Assembly (NCBI GenBank): GCA_025453855.1
Contig: JALOPO010000348.1
Location: 1-5,682, forward strand
DNA length: 5,682 bases
Origin: Gemmatimonadaceae bacterium
GTDB lineage: Bacteria; Gemmatimonadota; Gemmatimonadetes; Gemmatimonadales; Gemmatimonadaceae
Reading direction: 5' to 3'
This document shows positions 1 through 5,173 of this stretch, piece by piece (the first letter of the stretch is position 1; every line of letters begins with the position of its first letter). The translations under genes were made by a program, and so were the position numbers. Under the pieces are notes generated by a model. The model ran no database searches and was not told the DNA's origin. It saw only the letters and a program-made list of their open reading frames with translations.

Positions 1-681
1 AACGGCAGCACGGCGCGCGTCCCGTATCGCGCGCCGAACACCGACTGGCTGCGCCAGGTGCCGGCCGCCGGCGCGCGCCGTGCCAGCACGCCCGCGCACA
101 CGCCCCGCGCGACGCCGACCGCGACCCCGCTGGCGATCGACCTGACGCCGCCGAGTGTCGCCGCCGTCTCGCCGCGCCACACGCCGGTGGCGATGCCGAG
201 TGCGGCGATGCTCGCGCAGCTCCCCGCACCGCTCGTGATGCCGACGCCGCTGATGGTGCCGGCGATCGCCGAGTCGCCGCGCGCGCCACGTCCGGGCAGT
301 CCACCGGCGCCCGCTCCCGTCGCATCGCGTCGCACGGCCGCCGCCGCGTCGACGAGTGGGCTGCCGACGCTCGCCGAGATCGCCGCGCGGCGCACCGGCG
401 CGCTCGACGACGCCTTCGCGGCGGCCGAGCGCGTGGCTGCGCCGAACGCGCGCCCCGAGGTGCCGTCGTACGTGCACGCCGCGGTCGCGATGCGCGAGAC
501 CACGCGCGAGGCGCGTCCGCGCTCCGCGACGGTGGCGCGCACCGAGGCGCGCACCGAGTTGCGTGCCGACGTGCGCAGCGACGCGCGTCGTCAAGAGCGT
601 GCCGAGCCGCGCCCCGAGCCACGTGACAGCGATGGCGCGATCGCACGTGCGTCGGCCGCCGACCAGGCGTTCGGCGACGCA
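1..681 (+). other. Low-complexity Pro/Ala/Arg-rich N-terminal region of the FliP reading frame, unrecognised
   Basis: This part of the open frame resembles no family I recognise. It begins with a short ordinary-looking stretch (NGSTARVPYRAPNTDWLRQV, bases 1-60). A Pro/Ala/Thr/Met-rich section with repeated TP and MP pairs runs to about 350, then a possibly helical section (LPTLAEIAARRTGALDDAFA, from about 361). A strongly charged Arg/Glu/Asp-rich section follows to about 630. Third codon positions are nearly all G or C to about 480 and mostly so afterwards, with more CGT codons in the charged section. That supports translation in this frame. In the usual order fliO precedes fliP, and FliO ends in a cytoplasmic tail, so this could be a disordered FliO tail joined to FliP. 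No FliO signature is visible in the part I can see. Confidence 0.5.
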
Positions 682-1827
682 CTCCGCCTCGCGCTGCGTG
701 GCGTGGCGATGCTCGCCCTCACCGCCCTCACGCTCGTCGCGCCGCGTGCCGCCCAGGCGCAGGGCGCCGCCGCACCGCGCCCGGTCGCAACACCCGCGCC
801 CACACCCGCCACGACCGTCGGCCCCGCCACGACGCCGACCACGCTCCCCGCGCGCGTGACGCCCGAGTCGCCCGACGCCGGCTTCCGCGCCGTCCCCGCG
901 GGCGCCGCGCGTCCCGGCCCGCGCGACCTTCCGCAGCAGCGTGCGGCGCAGGCACCCGCGCCGCGTCCCGATCGCCCCGCCCGCACCGCCGCGCAGGGTG
1001 GCGGCGTGCCGACCATCGCCCCGCTCGTCCCTGCACCGCAGGCCGCCGGCATCGCCGCCGAGCGCGCGCAGGCCGCGGGGCGCGCGCCGCTCACCACCGC
1101 CGAGGCGCAGCGCATGCAGCGCCGCGCCGACAGCGCGCTCGCCGCCGTCGCACCGACCATCGACCTGCAGTTCGGCAAGTCGGCCGGCGGCGAGGGGCTG
1201 CGCCTGAGCGGCACCGTCGGCGTCGTCGTCATGATGGGGCTGCTCTCGCTGCTCCCGCTCCTGCTGCTGATGATGACCGCGTTCACGCGCATCATGGTCG
1301 TGCTCAGCTTCCTCAAGCAGGCGCTCGGCACGCAGGGGACGCCGCCCGGCCAGCTCATCGCCGCGCTCGCGCTCGTGCTCAGCGGCTTCGTGATGGCGCC
1401 CACGCTGCGCGAGGTGAACAGCACCGCGCTCGAGCCGTGGATGGAGGGGCGCATCGAGCAGGTGGAGATGATGCAGCGCGCCGTCGTCCCGTTCCGCACC
1501 TTCATGCTCGCGCAGGTCGGCGACAAGGAGCTGCAGACCTTCGTCGACCTGAGCGAGGGGCCGCAACCGACGACGCGCGAGGAGGTGCCGCTCACCGTCC
1601 TCATGAGCGCCTTCGTCACCAGCGAGCTCCGCACCGCCTTCCAGATCGGCTTCGCGCTCTTCCTCCCCTTCATCGTCGTCGACGTGGTGGTGAGCTCGGT
1701 GCTCATGAGCATGGGCATGATGATGCTCCCGCCGGCGATGGTCTCGCTGCCGTTCAAGCTCCTCCTCTTCGTCCTCGTCGACGGCTGGTCGCTGGTCGTG
1801 ACGGGGCTCGTGCAGGGCTTCCGCTGA
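1..1827 (+). CDS. fliP: FliP, flagellar export gate protein, with very long N-terminal extension (5' end outside window)
   Basis: FliP forms, with FliQ and FliR, the inner-membrane pore of the flagellar type III export apparatus. The FliP domain is the last ~225 residues (about 1150-1827). It has a hydrophobic helix followed by LLMMTAFTRIMVVLSFLKQA (about 1261-1320), then ALGTQGTPP, FMLAQVGDKEL, TSELRTAFQIGFALFLPF and the C-terminal block with MGMMMLPP, LPFKLLLFVLVDGW, all typical of the family. E. coli FliP is about 245 residues with a cleavable signal peptide. Here the frame is open back to the left edge with no stop, giving at least 609 codons. The first in-frame GTG is at 58. Candidate internal starts nearer FliP are ATG 490, GTG 571, GTG 703 and ATG 709, none with a convincing Shine-Dalgarno. 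Third positions are G/C-rich in this frame throughout, so the upstream part also looks coded. It may be a fusion with an upstream protein (perhaps FliO) or a separate gene read in the same frame. The FliP assignment is firm; the start is not. Confidence 0.93.
   Translation, partial: NGSTARVPYRAPNTDWLRQVPAAGARRASTPAHTPRATPTATPLAIDLTPPSVAAVSPRHTPVAMPSAAMLAQLPAPLVMPTPLMVPAIAESPRAPRPGSPPAPAPVASRRTAAAASTSGLPTLAEIAARRTGALDDAFAAAERVAAPNARPEVPSYVHAAVAMRETTREARPRSATVARTEARTELRADVRSDARRQERAEPRPEPRDSDGAIARASAADQAFGDALRLALRGVAMLALTALTLVAPRAAQAQGAAAPRPVATPAPTPATTVGPATTPTTLPARVTPESPDAGFRAVPAGAARPGPRDLPQQRAAQAPAPRPDRPARTAAQGGGVPTIAPLVPAPQAAGIAAERAQAAGRAPLTTAEAQRMQRRADSALAAVAPTIDLQFGKSAGGEGLRLSGTVGVVVMMGLLSLLPLLLLMMTAFTRIMVVLSFLKQALGTQGTPPGQLIAALALVLSGFVMAPTLREVNSTALEPWMEGRIEQVEMMQRAVVPFRTFMLAQVGDKELQTFVDLSEGPQPTTREEVPLTVLMSAFVTSELRTAFQIGFALFLPFIVVDVVVSSVLMSMGMMMLPPAMVSLPFKLLLFVLVDGWSLVVTGLVQGFR
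535..558 (+). repeat. Perfect tandem duplication of a 12-mer
   Basis: GCGCGCACCGAG occurs twice in direct succession (535-546 and 547-558), coding ARTE-ARTE in the FliP reading frame within the charged low-complexity section. It fits slippage-driven growth of the disordered region. Confidence 0.85.
682..759 (+). other. Signal-peptide-like segment ahead of FliP
   Basis: The residues LRLALRGVAMLALTALTLVA followed by PRAAQA form a classic secretory signal: arginines, a hydrophobic core rich in Leu, Ala and Val, and an A-Q-A cleavage site ending at base 759. FliP is one of the few flagellar export proteins made with a cleavable signal peptide, so this probably marks the real N-terminus of the FliP unit. 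The in-frame GTG at 703 and ATG at 709 lie inside the hydrophobic segment and would leave it without its arginines, so a start further upstream, or fusion, is more natural. Confidence 0.7.
760..1149 (+). other. Pro/Ala-rich periplasmic linker between FliP signal peptide and FliP core
   Basis: About 130 codons lie between the predicted signal-peptide cleavage site and the start of the conserved FliP core. They are rich in Pro, Ala, Thr, Arg and Gln, with ATPAPTPATT-like runs at 787-840, and end in a more helical stretch with TTAEAQRMQRRADSALAAVA (about 1093-1152). In E. coli FliP the equivalent stretch after the signal peptide is only a couple of dozen residues. The region is predicted from topology to be periplasmic and disordered. 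Its role is unknown. Confidence 0.65.
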
Positions 1828-1891
1828 CGCGGCGCCGGCATCGCGCCGTGCTCCGCCCGGAATCCCCACGCGTCCACATGCGCTCCACATC
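1828..1891 (+). other. fliP-fliR spacer with no fliQ
   Basis: These 64 bases sit where fliQ (normally about 88-90 codons) is expected in the common order fliP-fliQ-fliR. The spacer is too short for it, and none of its frames shows FliQ-like residues. It contains a short direct repeat, TCCACAT at 1873-1879 and again at 1884-1890. No Shine-Dalgarno, terminator or promoter is evident. Confidence 0.8.
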
Positions 1892-1894
1892 GTG

Positions 1895-2662
1895 ATGCCG
1901 CTCGACAGCGCGATGCAGCTCGCCTTCCTGCTCTTCTGCCGGCTGGGCGGGATGGCGCTCGTGGCGCCGTTCTTCGCGTCGCGCACGATCCCGGTGCGGC
2001 TCCGCACCGCGATGCTCGTCGTCCTCACCGTGGTGCTCTTCCCGGTCGCGAAGGCGAACGCCGTCGCCGGGGCGCAGGCCACCTTCGCCACCTTCGCCAC
2101 CGAGTCGATCGTCGGCCTGGCGATCGGCTTCGGGAGCGCGATCGTCGTCGGCGCGGCGCAGGCCGCGGGCGACTTCATGGCGGTGCAGACCGGGCTCCAG
2201 GGCGCCTCGCTCTTCGATCCCATGACGAGCGTGAGCGTCCCCACGCTCGGCCAGTTCATGACCGCCTTCACCACGCTCCTCCTGCTCGCGAGCGGTGGTC
2301 ACGTGCTCATGATCGAGGGGGTGGGCGAGACGCTGCGCGTCGTCCCGCCCGGCACGGTGCTCGACGTCGCACCCGGGCTGCTCGCCATGGGGAAGCTCGG
2401 TGGCGAGCTCCTCTCGCTCGGCATCCTCTTCGCCGCGCCGGCCATCGCCGCGTCGATCCTCGCCACGCTCCTGCTGGGCGTGCTCGTGAAGGCGGCGCCG
2501 CAGTTCAACCTGCTCGCCGTCGCCTTCCCGCTCCAGATCGCCGCCGGCCTGGTGACGATCGGTGCCGGTATCGCACTCACCGCCACCTGGTTCGCCGGGT
2601 GGGATGCGCGTCACCTGCACGACATCGAGCGGCTCATCGCGCCGATGCTCGGCACGCCCTGA
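1895..2662 (+). CDS. fliR: FliR, flagellar export gate protein
   Basis: FliR is the single-copy subunit that completes the FliP-FliQ-FliR export pore in the inner membrane. The product is 255 residues, the usual FliR length. About six hydrophobic segments are visible, near residues 8-25, 38-55, 71-91, 122-142, 170-193 and 207-232. Family landmarks are APFFASRTIPVRLR near 24-37, the block with GDFMAVQTGLQGASLFDP (92-109), GHVLMIEGVGETLRVVPPG (135-153), and PQFNLLAVAFPLQIAAG near 202-218. The chosen start is ATG 1895; a GTG at 1892 immediately before it is equally possible. Neither has a visible Shine-Dalgarno, so reinitiation or leaderless-like coupling within the operon is possible. flhB begins 6 bases after the stop, suggesting translational coupling. 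The gene looks intact. A short 9-base tandem repeat at 2078-2101 encodes ATFATFAT. Confidence 0.95.
   Translation: MPLDSAMQLAFLLFCRLGGMALVAPFFASRTIPVRLRTAMLVVLTVVLFPVAKANAVAGAQATFATFATESIVGLAIGFGSAIVVGAAQAAGDFMAVQTGLQGASLFDPMTSVSVPTLGQFMTAFTTLLLLASGGHVLMIEGVGETLRVVPPGTVLDVAPGLLAMGKLGGELLSLGILFAAPAIAASILATLLLGVLVKAAPQFNLLAVAFPLQIAAGLVTIGAGIALTATWFAGWDARHLHDIERLIAPMLGTP
2078..2101 (+). repeat. Tandem 9-base repeat inside fliR
   Basis: GCCACCTTC is repeated twice and followed by GCCACC (2078-2101), coding ATFATFAT in the loop between the second and third hydrophobic segments. It keeps the frame and is probably harmless. Confidence 0.8.
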
Positions 2663-2668
2663 GCGCGC

Positions 2669-3629
2669 ATGGCCGACAGCGACAGCGAGAAGACAGAGCA
2701 ACCGACAGGACGACGGGCTCTACCGCGCCGGCGCCGAGGTGCACCGCCCGCAGGATCTCGTGGCCGGCGTGACGCAGCTCGGCTGGCGCACGCTCGCGCA
2801 GGTGGCGACGATCGTCGCCGCGATCACGCTCGTCCCGCTCGTCGTCGGCGCCGGGCAGGCGCGTGGCATCCTCAGCACGCAGCCGCTCGCGCCCAGGTGG
2901 GAGAAGCTCAGTCCCGTCGCGAACGCGAAGCGCATCTGGGGGATGCAGGCGATCGCGAACGCGCTCAAGAGCGTGATCAAGCTCGTCATCATCGGCGCCG
3001 TGGCCTGGAGCGCCACCGACGGCGTCTGGGGCGACGTGCTCGCGCTCGCGCAGCGCGGCCCGATGGCGCTCGTCCTCCTCGTCCGCGAGCACGCCTTCAC
3101 GTTGCTCTATCGCGTCGGTCTCGCCTGGCTCGTGCTCGGCGTCGCCGACTACGCGTGGGAGTGGTGGCGCTGGAAGAAGGGGCTGATGATGACCAAGCAG
3201 GAGGTCAAGGAGGAGAACAAGGCGGCCGAGGGCGATCCGCTCATCAAGCAGCGCCTGCGCAGCGCGGCGCGTGCCCTGGCGCGCAAGCGCATGCTCGCCG
3301 AGGTCCCGCAGGCCGACGTGGTGGTGGTGAACCCGATCCACATCGCGGTCGCGCTGCGCTACGACCCGTCGAAGTTCCCCGCCCCGTACATCGTCGCCAT
3401 CGGCCAGCGCAAGGTGGCCGAGCGCATCAAGGCGATCGCCTTCGAGGCCGGCGTGCCGGTGGTCGAGAACAAGCCCGTGGCCCGCGCCCTCCTCGCCGCC
3501 AACGTGCAGCCCGGGACGATGATCCCGGTCGAGCTCTACGTCGCCGTGGCCGAGGTGCTGGCGTTCGTCATGCGCCAGAAGGAGCGATTCGGGTCACGCT
3601 GGGCGGGGACGGCGACGGTCGACGACTGA
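2669..3629 (+). CDS. flhB: FlhB, flagellar export substrate-specificity protein, broken by a frameshift near its N-terminus
   Basis: FlhB sits in the inner membrane beside the FliPQR pore, and its cytoplasmic domain switches export from rod/hook to filament subunits. ATG 2669 opens with MADSDSEKTEQPTGRR, the typical FlhB N-terminus, but the rest of the protein lies one frame over, from LYRAGAEV at 2718. Dropping one G near 2715-2717 joins them into a 319-residue protein. Numbered that way, three hydrophobic segments are seen (about 42-62, 98-116, 132-160). LAPRWEKLSP (73-82) and EGDPLIKQRLR (187-197) follow the family, and the self-cleavage motif reads NPIH (221-224) instead of NPTH. The downstream VALRYD, APYIVAIG, VENKPVARALL and LAFVMRQK are normal. 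FlhB is usually 350-380 residues; the shortfall is at the N-terminus, where the first membrane helix appears absent. Without repair the main frame could start only at GTG 2739 or 2760, or far back inside fliR (2562). It may be a pseudogene or a sequencing artefact. Confidence 0.9.
2711..2720 (+). other. Apparent +1 frameshift in flhB
   Basis: The frame carrying TEQPTGRR ends its similarity at CGACGG (2711-2716). FlhB similarity resumes at CTC (2718) in the next frame, so one base of the GGG run (2715-2717) is surplus. The original frame has no early stop that I can see but reads as an Arg/Ala/Pro-rich shadow sequence. The short homopolymer makes an indel error in the assembly a ready explanation. 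Confidence 0.75.
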
Positions 3630-3688
3630 GGCGCGCGCCATCGTCCCACCGTCCACGAGTCTCGTCATCCGGCGCACGGTGCGTGGAA

Positions 3689-3702
3689 CCGCGGGGCCGC
3701 GG
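3689..3702. terminator. Short GC hairpin in the convergent intergenic region
   Basis: CCGCG (3689-3693) and CGCGG (3698-3702) can pair around the loop GGGC, between the converging flhB and GH57 genes (gap 3630-3706). The position suits a terminator for either strand, but the stem is only 5 bp and no U tract follows, so this is weak. A second tiny inverted pair, CGCA/TGCG, lies at 3673-3683. Confidence 0.2.
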
Positions 3703-3706
3703 GCGA

Positions 3707-5032
3707 TCAGCGCGCCACCAGCGCCTCCGACCGCACCAGCGACGCGAAATCGCGCCGCCAGAGATCCGCGCCGGTGCCGAGCGCCCGATCGTTGCACTCG
3801 GCGTGCGCGAGCCGCTCGACGAAGCCCGCCTCGAGCTGCGCCGCATCGGCGCGACCGGCCATCGCGCGCGCCGCGAAGCGCAGCAGGATGCGCGTCTCGT
3901 GCCCCTCGAACTCGTCGAAGAACCAGCCGCAGCTCGTGAACATCGCGTAGCGCGCCGTGCGCGCATCCCACGCCGGCATCGCGGCGTCGTCACGCTCGCC
4001 GTCGCCCTCGTCGATCGCGTCGGCGAGCCAGCGCAGCGCCTCGCGCAGCGGGCCGCGCCACTGCTGGCGCGCGGGACGCGTGTGGTCGGCACGGCAGCCG
4101 CAGTTGGCGCGCCACCGCTGCACGCCGTGCGCGCAGCTCCACGCGCTCGGGCTCACCAGCTGCGCCTCGGGCCACTCGTCGTGCACCGCGACCAGCGCTT
4201 CCGTCCCCACCACCGCCGCCTGCCGCGAGCGGTGCAGGATCCCGACCGCGGCCGCGAGCCCCATCTCGCCGTGCCGCTTGTGATGGCCGAAGGTCTCGCC
4301 GTCGGTGGCCACGCTCGTCACGCCGTGCGTCGTCGCGCCGCGCAGCAGCGCCGCCGCCAGCGCCGCGCCGTCCTGCACCAGGTTCGTGAAGCCGATCGCG
4401 CCGCTCGTCTGCCCGTCGTACGGCACGAGCACCAGCGACCGATCGCCCTGCCGCCACGTCACCGGCTGCGTGCTCCACGCCCCGCCCGCGATCTGGTTCG
4501 GCGCCACCAGCGCGAAGCGCAGCCCCGCGTCGCAGAGCGCGGCCGCGGTGTCGTCGTCCATCGCCGTCTCGGGGCACCAGAAGCCGAGCGGGTCGCGCCC
4601 GAAGCGCGCCCGGAAGTCGGCCAGCCCCCAGGCGATTTCCTGCGCGCGCTCGCGCGGCGAGGCGAGCGGGAGGATCACGTGGTGCCACGTGGTCGCGATC
4701 GCGTTGCCGTGCCCCGTGCGCGCGATCGCCGCCGCGTCGCCGGCGATCATCGCCTGCAGCACGTGCGGCGCATGCCGCTCGAGCCAGGTGGCGAGCGTCG
4801 GCGCGAGGTCGAAGCTCATCCACTCGAACAGGTTCACGTACACGTGCCCCGTGAGGTCGCGCGCGTGCACGAGCGGCGCATAGCACTCGGCCGTGATGCG
4901 CGCGTTCCAGTCGTGGAACGGGAGCGCGGTCGGCTCGGCGGGGACGCGCCCGGTGAACGGATCCTCGCGCGGCGGCTGGTAGCAGTGCGCGTGGATCGCG
5001 ATGCGCGGCAGGGACGGATCGGGAGTGCTCAT
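3707..5032 (-). CDS. Glycoside hydrolase family 57 protein with DUF3536-like C-terminal part (compact form)
   Basis: GH57 enzymes are retaining alpha-glucan hydrolases or transferases with a (beta/alpha)7 barrel. The 441-residue product has the GH57 regions in order: HAHCYQP at residues 14-20, a GHGN/TTWHHVILPL segment at 107-123, GFWCPE at 150-155 (E155 is the expected nucleophile) and ATDGETFGHH at 242-251 (D244 is the expected acid/base). It then shows SAWSCAHGVQRWRANCGC (296-313), WRGPLREALRWL (325-336) and TSCGWFFDEFEGHET (366-380), which I associate with DUF3536 proteins. No signal peptide is seen, so it is probably cytoplasmic. ATG 5032 is chosen because it puts HAHCYQP near the N-terminus as usual; a GTG at 5068 would add 12 residues. 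No Shine-Dalgarno is obvious. As I recall, DUF3536 proteins are often much longer (around 800 residues), so this is a short version. The substrate is unknown; an alpha-glucan is likely given the neighbour. Confidence 0.88.
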   Translation of the reverse strand: MSTPDPSLPRIAIHAHCYQPPREDPFTGRVPAEPTALPFHDWNARITAECYAPLVHARDLTGHVYVNLFEWMSFDLAPTLATWLERHAPHVLQAMIAGDAAAIARTGHGNAIATTWHHVILPLASPRERAQEIAWGLADFRARFGRDPLGFWCPETAMDDDTAAALCDAGLRFALVAPNQIAGGAWSTQPVTWRQGDRSLVLVPYDGQTSGAIGFTNLVQDGAALAAALLRGATTHGVTSVATDGETFGHHKRHGEMGLAAAVGILHRSRQAAVVGTEALVAVHDEWPEAQLVSPSAWSCAHGVQRWRANCGCRADHTRPARQQWRGPLREALRWLADAIDEGDGERDDAAMPAWDARTARYAMFTSCGWFFDEFEGHETRILLRFAARAMAGRADAAQLEAGFVERLAHAECNDRALGTGADLWRRDFASLVRSEALVAR

Positions 5033-5173
5033 GCGGATCGGCGAACGGAGCGGGAGACGATGGCGCACGGCGCGGCGAGGGCGTGTGCCGGCACGCGATG
5101 TGGCGCCTGCCCGATGGCGCGAACGAGGCGACGGAGAGAGGTACCGGACGAGGACGCGCGACGTGCCACGAGG
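5033..5173 (-). other. Spacer between the two GH57 genes
   Basis: This 141-base gap separates the stop of the upstream GH57 gene from the start of the next one on the minus strand. It is GC-rich. I see no clear -35/-10 promoter, riboswitch or hairpin with a U tract in it. Both genes point the same way, so cotranscription is plausible but the gap is larger than a tight operon would have. Confidence 0.4.

Noticed and set aside
591..1877. Long minus-strand open frame (about 428 codons) opposite fliP
   Set aside because: It mirrors the fliP coding strand in a genome with few stop codons. The protein is Ser/Thr/Ala/Arg-rich with no family resemblance, while FliP on the other strand is unmistakable.
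1437..1895. Possible fliQ in the alternative frame ending at 1895
   Set aside because: Its Arg/Ala/His-rich product has no two-helix FliQ pattern and it lies mostly inside the FliP core in another frame.
1754..2701. Minus-strand open frame of about 315 codons opposite fliR
   Set aside because: The product is a His/Arg/Glu/Asp-rich shadow with no domain, fully overlapped by the well-supported fliR.
2562..2717. FlhB start at 2562, inside fliR
   Set aside because: It would overlap fliR by 101 bases with sequence unlike FlhB. The true FlhB N-terminus (EKTEQPTGRR) is visible at 2669 in another frame, so a frameshift explains the data better.
2717..2717. Programmed frameshifting in flhB
   Set aside because: There is no slippery heptamer, internal Shine-Dalgarno at the right spacing or in-frame stop next to the shift. 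A simple indel is more economical.
5033..5173. Promoter or riboswitch between the GH57 genes
   Set aside because: No AT-rich -10-like element, conserved riboswitch core or stem-loop with a U tract could be found by eye.
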